A DNA stretch of 64,000 bases from an uncultured Lachnospiraceae bacterium (GCA_934432595.1 CAKRYR010000003.1:124001-188000); one strand, 5' to 3'; shown: positions 16,036-24,693, counted from the stretch's first letter. Notes: generated by a model from the sequence alone, not told the origin. Made by a program: numbers and translations.

Positions 16036-16142
16036 GCATTTTTCTTGACATATTTATAACTTTTGCAACCGTCCCCAAAAAAACAATTGGAGCTATTCTA
16101 ACGAATAAGAACTCAAAACTATAAAAAATTGTACCTAAAACC

Positions 16143-17555
16143 CTAAACAGGATAAGCCCCATTAGCCTTATCGGCAACTGATAAATCTACTTTTTTTTGT
16201 TGAGCTTCTCTATATTCAAAGAATTCTGTAGCAACTTGTGGGAATAATGCATATGATAATATATCTTCATCCTGTTGCTTATACTTCTTCATTTCAGCTT
16301 CAATAGTAGCTAACTCAGGTTTTAACAAGTCAGCTGGTCTACATGTAATAGGCTTCTCATCACCAATTGCTTTCTTTTGAATCTCTTTATTAACTGGTTT
16401 AGCAGTTTGACCATATTCACCCTTAAGTAAAGCCTTACTTTCCTTTGTAATCATCTTATAACGTTCTCCACTAAGAACATTAAGTACAGCTTGAGTACCT
16501 ACTATCTGGCTTGAAGGAGTAACTAGTGGTGGCTCACCAAAGTCTTTACGAACTCTTGGTACTTCTGCTAAAACTTCATAATATTTATCTTCTGCTTTAG
16601 CTTCTTTTAATTGTGAAACTAAGTTAGATAACATTCCACCTGGAACTTGATATAATAAAGTCTTAATATCAACACCCATAACCTTAGGATTAAGTAATCC
16701 GCTTTCAAGAGCTTCATCTCTCATAGGACGGAAATAATCAGCTATCTCGGCTAATAAGTTTTGGTCAAAATTAGGGTCATATTCTGTTCCTCTAAATGTC
16801 TCTGCCATAACTTCTGTTGCTGGTTGGCTTGTTCCCATTGCAAATGGACTTATAGCTGTATCAATTATATCACATCCAGCTTCCACGGCTTTCATATAAG
16901 TCATAGCTGCCACACCACTTGTATAATGTGTATGTAATTGAAGTGGAATATCTATGGCACCTTTTATTGCAGAAACTAATTCTGTTGCTTTATAAGGAAC
17001 TAATAATCCAGCCATATCCTTTATACATATAGAATCAGCACCCATATCTTGTACTCTCTTTGCTATATCTACATAATAATCTGTAGTATAAGCATCACCT
17101 AAAGTATAAGAAATTGCTATTTGTGCATGACCTTTTTCTTTCTTAGTTGCTTTAACAGCACATTCTAAGTTACGTAAATCATTTAAAGCATCGAAAATTC
17201 TTATTATATCAATACCATTTGCAATTGATTTTTGAACAAAATATTCAACTACATCATCAGCATAATGACGATATCCTAATATATTTTGTCCTCTTAGTAA
17301 CATTTGTAACTTAGTATTCTTAAATCTATCTTTTAATTTTCTAAGTCTTTCCCATGGATCTTCCTTAAGGAATCTTAAAGAAGCATCAAATGTTGCTCCT
17401 CCCCAGCATTCTACTGAGTTATACCCTACTTTATCCATTTTTTCTATAATAGGAAGCATATCCTCTGTTTTCATTCTTGTTGCTATCAATGATTGATGAG
17501 CATCTCTGAGAACTGTTTCTGTAATTTTAACTGGTTTTTTTATAATTTCAGACAT
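16143..17555 (-). CDS. oadA: oxaloacetate decarboxylase alpha / 5S-type pyruvate carboxyltransferase subunit
   Basis: 470 residues from the ATG at 17555 (SD AAAGAGGT). It catalyses carboxyl exchange between oxaloacetate/pyruvate and protein-bound biotin. DREM-TIM barrel motifs LRDAHQSLIATRM, DIIRIFDALND, KDMAGLL and LHTHYTSG carry the metal ligands and the reactive Lys. The C-terminal PYC/OADA region is present, but the biotinyl domain of long OadA proteins is absent; biotin is supplied by the separate carrier encoded upstream. It is the last gene of a five-gene operon. Confidence 0.92.
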   Translation of the reverse strand: MSEIIKKPVKITETVLRDAHQSLIATRMKTEDMLPIIEKMDKVGYNSVECWGGATFDASLRFLKEDPWERLRKLKDRFKNTKLQMLLRGQNILGYRHYADDVVEYFVQKSIANGIDIIRIFDALNDLRNLECAVKATKKEKGHAQIAISYTLGDAYTTDYYVDIAKRVQDMGADSICIKDMAGLLVPYKATELVSAIKGAIDIPLQLHTHYTSGVAAMTYMKAVEAGCDIIDTAISPFAMGTSQPATEVMAETFRGTEYDPNFDQNLLAEIADYFRPMRDEALESGLLNPKVMGVDIKTLLYQVPGGMLSNLVSQLKEAKAEDKYYEVLAEVPRVRKDFGEPPLVTPSSQIVGTQAVLNVLSGERYKMITKESKALLKGEYGQTAKPVNKEIQKKAIGDEKPITCRPADLLKPELATIEAEMKKYKQQDEDILSYALFPQVATEFFEYREAQQKKVDLSVADKANGAYPV

Positions 17556-17643
17556 ATTTACCTCTTTCTGCATCACAACAGATGCTTTTTTAAATTATAA
17601 AAACTTTTATTTTTTCAAATATCTTGTTTAAGTAACATTTTTA

Positions 17644-18771
17644 CTATTTAACACCAAATATTGCCATAAATGTTCCTGCTGCTACGGCAGTACCAATAAC
17701 ACCCGCAACATTAGGTCCCATAGCGTGCATCAACAAGAAGTTTGTAGGATCAGCTTCTGCTCCAACTTTTTGTGAAACACGAGCTGCCATAGGAACTGCT
17801 GATACTCCTGCCGAACCAATGAGTGGGTTAACTTTACCATGTGTGAATTTACACATTAATTTACCAAATAATACACCTGCTGTTGTACCTATAGCAAATG
17901 CAATAAGTCCTAATGCAACAATCTTTAGTGTATCTATTGTTAAAAAAGCCTGTGCTGAAGTTGTAGCACCAACTGAAGTTCCAAGTAAAATTACTACAAT
18001 GTACATTAATGCATTACTTGCAGTTTCTTGTAATTGCTTTACAACTCCTGACTCTCTAAATAAATTACCTAACATAAGCATACCCACAAGCGGTGCCGTA
18101 GTTGGAAGCAACATGCAAACTACTATTGTAACGACTATAGGAAATAATATTTTTTCTAATTTTGAAACTGGTCTAAGTTGTTCCATTTTAATCTTTCTTT
18201 CCTTTTCAGTTGTAAATAACTTCATTATCGGTGGTTGAATAATTGGTACAAGTGACATATAAGAATATGCCGCAACTGCAATTGAACCCATATATGCTGA
18301 TTGACCTAACTTACCTGCTAAGAATATTGATGTAGGTCCATCTGCTCCACCAATTATTGATATTGCTGCTGCTGCCTTACCATTGAATCCCATTACAATA
18401 GCAATAATGTATGCTGCATATATACCAAACTGTGCTGCTGCTCCTAATAAAAAGCTTTTTGGATTGGCTATTAATGGTCCAAAATCTGTCATTGCACCAA
18501 CACCAAGGAAAATAAGTGATGGTAAAATACTCCATTCATCTAACTTAAAGACATAATGTAGCAAACCACCTTCTTGCATAATTGGTGGATAAATATTAAC
18601 CAATAACATACCAAAAGCTATCGGAACTAACAACAGTGGTTCATATCCTTTTTTTATTGCCAAGTATAAGAATACACATGCAACAAGTATCATTACATAA
18701 TTACCCCAATACAAATTGGCAAAAGCTGTTTGAGCAGCTAAATTTTCCAAAGTATGAATTATCATATTCAT
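17644..18771 (-). CDS. oadB: Na+-translocating decarboxylase beta subunit
   Basis: 375-residue polytopic membrane protein of the OadB/MmdB/GcdB family. It decarboxylates carboxybiotin and expels 1-2 Na+. Roughly nine to eleven membrane segments are visible. GGADGPTSIFLAGKLG holds the essential Asp, and PLIGSAGVSAVPMAARVSQ and HAMGPNVAG are the conserved C-terminal ion-path motifs. It is encoded between the biotin carrier and the alpha subunit. Confidence 0.95.
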   Translation of the reverse strand: MNMIIHTLENLAAQTAFANLYWGNYVMILVACVFLYLAIKKGYEPLLLVPIAFGMLLVNIYPPIMQEGGLLHYVFKLDEWSILPSLIFLGVGAMTDFGPLIANPKSFLLGAAAQFGIYAAYIIAIVMGFNGKAAAAISIIGGADGPTSIFLAGKLGQSAYMGSIAVAAYSYMSLVPIIQPPIMKLFTTEKERKIKMEQLRPVSKLEKILFPIVVTIVVCMLLPTTAPLVGMLMLGNLFRESGVVKQLQETASNALMYIVVILLGTSVGATTSAQAFLTIDTLKIVALGLIAFAIGTTAGVLFGKLMCKFTHGKVNPLIGSAGVSAVPMAARVSQKVGAEADPTNFLLMHAMGPNVAGVIGTAVAAGTFMAIFGVK

Positions 18772-18817
18772 TATAATTCCTCCATTAACTTAATAGTTCC
18801 AAACTCAAAATAGTTTA

Positions 18818-19174
18818 TTATTCTAATGTAGCAAGAACATCTCCTGCTTCTACAGCATCACCTACTGCTACATTTACACTAGCTAATACACCATCTTGAC
18901 TGGCAACTATTTCGTTTTCCATTTTCATAGCTTCTAATAATATAATTACATCACCTTTTTTTACACTATCTCCTTCTTTTGCCTTAACGTTAAGAATCTT
19001 TCCAGGCATAGGTGAATTAATCTTAACACTTCCTTGTTTTCCTGTTGCTTTAGGTGCCTTAGCTACTTTTGGTGCAACTGAAGCACTAGCAACTGGAGCT
19101 TGATTAGTTGCTCCTGTCTCTTCTACAGTAACCTCATATGCTGTTCCATTAACAGTAATTGTATATGATTTCAT
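18818..19174 (-). CDS. biotin carboxyl carrier subunit (gamma/1.3S type)
   Basis: 118 residues. A basic N-terminal strand pair (SYTITVNGTAYEVTVEE) leads into an Ala/Pro/Lys-rich flexible linker (about 23-50) and a biotinyl domain with EAMKMENEI, the biotinylated Lys. It shuttles carboxyl groups between the carboxyltransferase(s) and the beta pump. Length and layout match MmdC/GcdC and the 1.3S subunit of transcarboxylase. Confidence 0.95.
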   Translation of the reverse strand: MKSYTITVNGTAYEVTVEETGATNQAPVASASVAPKVAKAPKATGKQGSVKINSPMPGKILNVKAKEGDSVKKGDVIILLEAMKMENEIVASQDGVLASVNVAVGDAVEAGDVLATLE

Positions 19175-19196
19175 TATTAAATCCTCCTAATTTATA

Positions 19197-19550
19197 TTAT
19201 TTACTTAATCTACGAATCTTTCTAACCACCAAACCATCTGGTGTATAATTATTATCCTGATAACTAGCCATTATAGCTGCAGTAATTACAGCAACAAGCT
19301 CTGTCTCACTGTTTAAATCTACTTCTTCATTACCAATATTAGTTGCTACAGGTTCAGTAGCGTTTGCCTCACTTACATTAACTGATTTATTTTTATTAAA
19401 ACCATGTATAAATAAATCTGATATAGGTTTTAACAAAGAAATGATAAATGATATAACTATTAAAGCAATAAATACTGTTCCCATACCTAATAAAGTATTG
19501 ATTCCAGCAGTAGCTAAGCTAGCTCCAGTCGCAAGATAAATATCAATCAT
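19197..19550 (-). CDS. oadG: OadG-family small membrane subunit
   Basis: 117 residues. One N-terminal membrane helix (about 15-42) is followed by a cytoplasmic tail ending in the conserved VAVITAAIMASYQ and VVRKIRRLS segments of OadG/MmdD proteins. It holds the decarboxylase complex together and contacts the beta subunit. It lies 22 bases after the carrier in operon order. Confidence 0.85.
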   Translation of the reverse strand: MIDIYLATGASLATAGINTLLGMGTVFIALIVISFIISLLKPISDLFIHGFNKNKSVNVSEANATEPVATNIGNEEVDLNSETELVAVITAAIMASYQDNNYTPDGLVVRKIRRLSK

Positions 19551-19573
19551 TTTTTACCTCTTTTCTGAACATT

Positions 19574-21001
19574 TTAAACAGTTCCATGCTTTTTGCTTAT
19601 TCTATCTTCTCTCTTTGTAAATAGCATCTCATATGCATATATAAGATTCTTACGAGTAACTTCTGGATTGATAATAGCATCAACATATCCTCTTTTTGCT
19701 GCAGATTCTGTACTAGCTTGAAGATTTCTATATTCATCAGCTTTCTCGTTAATTACATTGACATCTTTCTCATCTGCATACATAATCTTAGCTGCCATAT
19801 CAGCTTCCATAGTACTTATCTCAGTATTTGACCAAGCAAATACCATATCAGCACCAATATGCTTTGAATTCATAGCAACATAAGCACTACCATATGAATT
19901 GCCAATGATAACATTTATCTTAGGAACTGTTGCCTCTCCAAATGCGTACATCATTCTAGAAGCACTAACTGCTACTCTCTTTTCGCCACATACTGTATTT
20001 CTAAATCCTGTAGTTGCTGTTAAAGTTAATATAGGAATATTAAATGCATCACATATCTTAACAAAACGTTCTGCCTTATAACATCCATTTGCAGTCATAG
20101 TTGTTTCAAGTTCCTTAGTACCTTCTTCTGTGACTATCTCACTTCTGTTAGCAACTGCACCTACAGTCATACCGTTTAATCTGATAAATGCAGTAACCAT
20201 TGATTTAGCATAATCAGCTTTAACTTCTATTACTCTACCATCGTCAGATATTCCTTCTAATATCTTAAGAGCATCTTTAGTTCCATTTACATCATTAAAT
20301 CTATTAAGATCATCTGTACATTCATCATATGAAGCATCATCTTCATTATTAGTTGGTATAAATGTAACTAATTCTCTAATAGATGAAAATAATACTTCTT
20401 CATTCTCACATACAAAGTCTACATTTCCTATCTCTGCTTGGAAGTCTGCTGCTGCAGTATCTTTCTTTGATGAATGATTTCCTTCCAATGTATTAGGTGC
20501 ATTTACATATAATTTTGCATCATCTTTTAACATGTATGTAAAATCGCTTAATGCACTTACAAGTGCTTCTCCACCACCACAGTTTCCTACAACTGCTGTA
20601 ATCTGTGGTATAACACCTGATGCTTCTATTTGCTTAGTGTATATACTACCAAGACCTGCCAAGGCATCTGTTGCCTCTTGTAATCTTAGTCCACCGCAAT
20701 CAAGAATTCCGATAACTGGAGCACCTACTTTTATAGCCATATCATATAGATTTGCTATTTTTTTAGCATGCATTTCTCCAATTGTTCCATTTAGTGCAGA
20801 TACATCTTGACTATATACATATACTGGATTACAGTCTATTACACCATATCCAGTAATTACGCCATCTGCAGGAACTTCATTACTTGATAAATTAAAATCT
20901 GTGTTTCTCCTTGTTACGAGTGCACCAATTTCTACAAAACTATTCTCGTCTAGCAAATATTCTATTCTTTCTTTTGCTGACCAATGTTTCGAATTGCTCA
21001 T
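19574..21001 (-). CDS. mmdA: methylmalonyl-CoA-type carboxyltransferase (MmdA/12S family)
   Basis: 475 residues, somewhat shorter than the usual ~510. It has tandem crotonase-fold halves. The first has WSAKERIEYLLDENSF, YSQDVSALNGTIGEMHAKKI and VGNCGGGEALVSA. The second has ITLTATTGFRN-like LTLTATTGFR and IIGNSYGSAYVAM, then FAWSNTEISTMEADMAAKIM. It transfers CO2 from an acyl-CoA (methylmalonyl-CoA or similar) to biotin. First gene of the operon; SD GGAGG. The exact acyl-CoA cannot be read from sequence. Confidence 0.88.
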   Translation of the reverse strand: MSNSKHWSAKERIEYLLDENSFVEIGALVTRRNTDFNLSSNEVPADGVITGYGVIDCNPVYVYSQDVSALNGTIGEMHAKKIANLYDMAIKVGAPVIGILDCGGLRLQEATDALAGLGSIYTKQIEASGVIPQITAVVGNCGGGEALVSALSDFTYMLKDDAKLYVNAPNTLEGNHSSKKDTAAADFQAEIGNVDFVCENEEVLFSSIRELVTFIPTNNEDDASYDECTDDLNRFNDVNGTKDALKILEGISDDGRVIEVKADYAKSMVTAFIRLNGMTVGAVANRSEIVTEEGTKELETTMTANGCYKAERFVKICDAFNIPILTLTATTGFRNTVCGEKRVAVSASRMMYAFGEATVPKINVIIGNSYGSAYVAMNSKHIGADMVFAWSNTEISTMEADMAAKIMYADEKDVNVINEKADEYRNLQASTESAAKRGYVDAIINPEVTRKNLIYAYEMLFTKREDRISKKHGTV

Positions 21002-21092
21002 AACTCAACCTCCATATTTTCCTTATATTTATTGTAAGCTTATGATTTAAAAACATGTCTTATATCATTTATTAAATCTCCACTTTTTGTCC

Positions 21093-21120
21093 ATTATACA
21101 TTATACACTAAAATTTTCAA
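21093..21120 (-). promoter_or_regulatory. promoter(s) of the decarboxylase operon
   Basis: Minus strand TTGAAA (21120-21115), 16-nt spacer, TATAAT (21098-21093). A second TATAAT lies seven bases upstream (21105-21100). This puts an ~85-nt leader before the mmdA-like start. Confidence 0.6.
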
Positions 21121-21390
21121 AACACAATACCGTTTTTTATATCGACTGTAATTTGTTTTATATTAGCTGACGCTTTTCATTGTCTACAATTACAAAACCA
21201 AATATTAATTCATTATACAACTTGTATTAATCAATGTCATCAGCAATCTAAATAACTCAGGATAAACTTATAAATCGTCGATTGTAAATTTAATTTCCAC
21301 CCCCTTTCCCCCTAAGGGTTGAACTAAATCTTACAAACCTTAAGAGTTGAAGTTACTCTTACAATCTCTACCCTTTCTTTATTATCTTTC
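21121..21390. other. intergenic region, no gene seen
   Basis: Short direct repeat CCTAAGGGTTGAA / CCTTAAGAGTTGAA around 21310-21355. Otherwise nothing recognisable before the foldback element. Confidence 0.4.
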
Positions 21391-21554
21391 GGTAATGATA
21401 ACGAATAGTATCATAAAAAGTCATCGCTCTCGCTTCTTGCACTACCTAGCACTTCTACAGTTTCAGCACTACCTAACTTTGTTAGGCAGCACTGAAATCT
21501 GTGAAGTAAGGTATTGCAAAGGACTTTTTATCGATACTATTCGTTATCGTTACC
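21391..21554. repeat. 164-nt foldback element, copy 1
   Basis: Outer arms of 32-33 bases (21391-21422 with 21522-21554) differ by two positions. The inner stem CAGTTTCAGCACTACCTAAC (21458-21477) pairs with 21481-21501 over a 3-nt loop. The part between also pairs imperfectly, so the whole is one long hairpin. Its CGCTCTCGCTTCTTG...ACCTAG core resembles those of the elements at 53 kb. It is non-coding: a MITE-like element or a structured RNA. Confidence 0.75.
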
Positions 21555-21664
21555 TTACTTTACTGAAGATGTTAGAAATGTAATTAATACTACTCTTATA
21601 ATTAATAAGTTATAATTAAGATATGTGATGCTGGTCTCTTTAATTATGAAAGGGGATAAATATT

Positions 21665-22012
21665 ATGAATAAGAAGAAAAAACACTTAACTTTTGACGAA
21701 CGTCAAACTATTAAAAATATGTTAGATAAAAAGGAGTCTTTTAAAAGTATTGCAAGAGAATTATGTCGTGATTGCACTACTATTTCCTAAGAAGTTAAAA
21801 ATCATATTACATTTAAGAAAACTGGAAGTTGGGGACATAAATTTAATGATTGTATCAATAGGTTTAATTATCCTATTACAAACTTGTGCTCTGAGCCTAC
21901 TTGTAATAATAAAAATTGTTATGCATGTGGTAGATGCTATAAATATTGTAAAGATTATAAAAAGCAAACTTGCATTTCTATAGAAATTGAATCTCTTTCA
22001 ACAACTTCGTAA
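21665..22012 (+). pseudogene. IS30-family transposase fragment with in-frame stop
   Basis: Opens MNKKKKHLTFDERQTIKNML and continues to FKSIARELCRDCTTIS, the IS30-type N-terminal HTH. It then meets TAA at 21788 where Lys (AAA) is expected. The frame continues EVKNHITFKKTGSWGHKFND and a Cys-rich segment (CNNKNCYACGRCYKYC), as in IS30 transposases. Homology stops near 21975, where the sequence becomes the antisense of a YcaO fragment. The DDE catalytic domain is missing, so it cannot transpose by itself. The start has SD GGGG. Confidence 0.8.
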
Positions 22013-22141
22013 ATTCCTTGAACTATTGCCTCACAATATGTACTTCCATAAGATAATCCATTTGAATTATTTAAAAATAATGGTTTATCGTCATAATAAT
22101 CAAATAGAACGGCAATTGTAGGACATAAATAAATCTATCAT
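21955..22141 (-). pseudogene. YcaO-domain fragment, truncated both ends
   Basis: An SD (GGAG) and ATG (22141) follow the acetyltransferase gene. The start frame stops after 13 codons. In another frame comes DYYDDKPLFLNNSNGL, then SYGSTYCEAIVQGIYEVVER and D. The latter matches the YcaO signature (SNG..G.T..EA...G.YEVIERD) that binds ATP/Mg2+ in azoline-forming cyclodehydratases. About 150-200 residues seem deleted after the start codon, and the C-terminal half is replaced by the IS30-type remnant. It must be non-functional. Confidence 0.65.
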
Positions 22142-22151
22142 AAAAACTCCT

Positions 22152-22732
22152 TTATTTATCTTTTAATATACTATAAATCAAATCATCATATAATTTACCA
22201 TTATACTCATGATGTTCTCTCAAAGTACCATCTAAAGTAAATCCACACTTTTCAAGTAATTTAATAGATTTTTTATTGAATACAGCAGTTTGTGCATATA
22301 TTTTATTTAACTGTGTTTTATTAAACATATCAAATATCACATTTTTCAATGCCTTTGACATAATTCCTTTTCCCTGATATTTATTAGACAATAAATACCC
22401 AAGTTCAACACTACGATTTCTAGTATTTAAATCATAAAATGATATACGTCCTACCAGTTCTTCTCTTTCTAATATGTCATCGTAATAAAAAATCCCCAAT
22501 AATAAATTTTTATCATTTGTAATAAGTTTTTTAAATATTTCTTTTGATTCATCTTCTGTTCTATTAAATACAGGTCTACATGACATTAAATATTGATCAA
22601 AGTCATTATTTTTTTTATATACATAAGTTCTGCTACATTAATCTGTTTTATTACAATATCATCCCCACACAACGGCAACTCATTAACAAAATTAAAATAA
22701 AATTCATTATTAATATTTGTCCTATTATTCAT
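22152..22732 (-). pseudogene. GNAT acetyltransferase interrupted by a frameshift in an A8 run
   Basis: From ATG 22732 the frame reads NNRTNINNEFYFNFVNELPL through to AELMYIKK, then runs out of frame at eight A (about 22609-22616). Nine A would join it to NNDFDQYLMSCRPVFNRTED and the rest of a RimJ/RimL-type GNAT (ELGYLLSNKYQGKGIMSKAL; NKKSIKLLEKCGF). The joined protein would be about 193 residues, normal for the family. The start overlaps the previous stop by eight bases. The downstream part alone (22152-22586, 144 residues) has no good start. It may be a pseudogene, a slippage-rescued gene or a base-calling error. Confidence 0.7.
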
Positions 22733-22970
22733 AATCAACATTCTCCATTCTTTCATATAATCTACTACCTAATCGGTCTCTTGTGTCATACCAATTTTCA
22801 AGAGTAGGAATTACAACCCTAACAACAGGTGGTGCATCTTTAATACTATAATCTGTTAAATTTTCAACATAAATGTTCATCATATTTTCTTCTAATAATT
22901 GTATTACATATTCTAATTCTTCATTTAAGTTTCCAAATGAAAATGTATCATTTATACTTGTAACTTTCAT
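22725..22970 (-). pseudogene. C-terminal remnant of a YcaO-domain protein
   Basis: 81 residues. ELEYVIQLLEENMMNIYVENLT and DAPPVVRVVIPTLENW with a following LGSRLYERM match the C-terminal part of YcaO domains (VVDLT...PVVRVIVPGLE.W). An SD (AGGGG) and a TATAAT at 23026-23021 (minus) are upstream, so it could be expressed as a small protein. It lacks the ATP-binding core. The next gene, a frameshifted GNAT, overlaps its stop. Confidence 0.55.
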
Positions 22971-23078
22971 GGTTAACAGCCCCTCTCATTGCTTATCCCC
23001 CATAATAGTTCTTTAAGTGTATTATAACAGAATATCAATATATTTTGTATCTTAAAATGAGGTTTTATAAAGAAAACA

Positions 23079-23111
23079 AGCCAAAAACTATCATTTTAAT
23101 AGTCTTTGGCT
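23079..23111 (-). terminator. hairpin between the YcaO remnant and corC
   Basis: AGCCAAAGACTAT / ATAGTTTTTGGCT pair fully (one G-U) as minus-strand RNA and are followed by TGTTTTCTTT, a terminator form. It would insulate the remnant from minus-strand transcription. Confidence 0.45.
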
Positions 23112-23248
23112 ATGAAAAATCCTTTATTTATAAGGTATCTTTTAAAAATGCATCAAATCATTCCGAAACTGGACTATATAATAAATAATATTATATTATT
23201 ATATAGAAAAATTAGGATTAAAATATTTAAATCGTCCCTAGAACTTTC

Positions 23249-23277
23249 TTGAAATTTCCATAAATTTCTATTATAAT
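23249..23277 (+). promoter_or_regulatory. promoter of the CorC-type gene
   Basis: TTGAAA (23249-23254), 17-nt spacer, TATAAT (23272-23277). It starts transcription about 25 bases before the gene's SD. Confidence 0.75.
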
Positions 23278-23309
23278 TACCTCAAATTAATATTTAAGGA
23301 GATGATCAA

Positions 23310-24557
23310 TTGGGTACCCCCGATATAATAATGCTAATAGTATTAGTAATCTTGATATGCTTAAGTAGTTTTTTCTCATCATCAGAGACAGCTTTAACTA
23401 CTGTAAATAAAATTAAGATTCGTAAATTAGCTGAGGAGAATAACAAAAATGCTCAAATAGTTCTAAAACTAATTGAACAACCATCAAAGATGCTTAGCGT
23501 AATATTAATTGGAAATAATATAGTAAATATACTAGCATCTTCACTTGCTACAGTTTTAGCAACAAAATACTTTCATAATTATGGTGCAGGTATTTCTACA
23601 GGTGTAATGACTATATTGGTTCTAATATTTGGTGAAGTAACTCCCAAATCACAAGCCACAGTAAGAGCAGAAAAAATTGCCTTAAGAAGTGCTAACGCAA
23701 TATATATGCTTTCATACATTTTAGCACCAATAAGCTATGTAATTAATAAAATTGCATCTATTCTATTAAAAATATTAGGTGTCAACACTAATAAACCTAC
23801 TAACTTAATAACTGAAAAAGAATTTAGAGCTATAGTAGATGTAAGTCATGAAGAAGGTGTTATCGAAAGTGAAGAACGTAAAATGATAACAAACATAGTT
23901 GATTTTGGTGATTCTGTAGCAAAAGACATTATGGTTCCTCAAATCGATATGTGTTATGTTGATGCCAATTGTACCTACGAGGAATTAATACAAACCTTTA
24001 ATAAAGATAAATTTTCAAGATTGCCTGTATATAGAGATTCAAAAGATGACATTCTTGGTATCATTAACTTAAAAGATGTTTTCTTTTATGATAAAAACAC
24101 TGATAATTTCAACATAGAAGAACTAATTCGCAAACCACTATATACTTTTGAATACAAAAAGGTATCTGACTTATTTATAGAAATGAAAAAAGACTCTATA
24201 TCATTTGCAATAGTATTAAACGAATATGGTTCAACCGCTGGTATGATAACTATGGAAGATATTATAGAAGAAATAGTTGGTGAAATTCGTGATGAATATG
24301 ACTATGACGAGGAAGATTTGATAAAAGCTATATCAGATAAGAAATATATAGTTGACGGTTCAGCCAAATTAGAGGACGTAAATGAAGTTATTGGATTAAA
24401 CCTTCACTCAGATAATTATGATTCAATAGCAGGACATCTACTCTTCCTATTGTCTCATATTCCACTTGAAGGAGAAAAATTAACTCACGAAGGCGTAACT
24501 TATACTATAAAAAAATTAGATAAAAATAGAATTGAAAAAATTCTTATTGAATTATAG
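23310..24557 (+). CDS. HlyC/CorC (CNNM/CorB) family membrane transporter
   Basis: 415 residues. An N-terminal DUF21/CNNM membrane domain (about 1-190; SSFFSSSETALT, GNNIVNILASSLAT, FGEVTPKS) is followed by a tandem CBS pair (about 205-330; MVPQIDMCYVDAN, EYGSTAGMITMEDIIEEIVG) and a C-terminal CorC/HlyC domain (about 345-415). Relatives export or sense Mg2+ and Co2+. The start is TTG at 23310: AAGGAGATGA is properly spaced and the next in-frame ATG is seven codons in. A terminator follows the stop. Confidence 0.92.
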   Translation: MGTPDIIMLIVLVILICLSSFFSSSETALTTVNKIKIRKLAEENNKNAQIVLKLIEQPSKMLSVILIGNNIVNILASSLATVLATKYFHNYGAGISTGVMTILVLIFGEVTPKSQATVRAEKIALRSANAIYMLSYILAPISYVINKIASILLKILGVNTNKPTNLITEKEFRAIVDVSHEEGVIESEERKMITNIVDFGDSVAKDIMVPQIDMCYVDANCTYEELIQTFNKDKFSRLPVYRDSKDDILGIINLKDVFFYDKNTDNFNIEELIRKPLYTFEYKKVSDLFIEMKKDSISFAIVLNEYGSTAGMITMEDIIEEIVGEIRDEYDYDEEDLIKAISDKKYIVDGSAKLEDVNEVIGLNLHSDNYDSIAGHLLFLLSHIPLEGEKLTHEGVTYTIKKLDKNRIEKILIEL

Positions 24558-24559
24558 TA

Positions 24560-24588
24560 AAAGCGGTGTGCCCCCTGCACACCGCTTT
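24560..24588 (+). terminator. terminator of the CorC-type gene
   Basis: AAAGCGGTGTGC and GCACACCGCTTT, 12-bp perfect stem with 5-nt loop, directly after the stop. Confidence 0.85.
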
Positions 24589-24650
24589 CATCTAACAACC
24601 CCTCACTGTTGCTATACCCCTACATCAACAGTTCGTGTATATTAGATAGT

Positions 24651-24686
24651 CATTTGCTTTATTGCCCCTCTACATATAAGCAAATG
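24651..24686 (-). terminator. possible terminator of the GGDEF gene
   Basis: CATTTGCTT and AAGCAAATG form a 9-bp stem eight bases beyond the GGDEF stop on the minus strand. Confidence 0.5.
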
Positions 24687-24693
24687 GCTTTAT

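Noticed and set aside
21391..21554. CRISPR array or tRNA in the repeat-rich gaps
   Set aside because: Repeats are palindromic and single, not spaced direct repeats, and no cloverleaf could be drawn.
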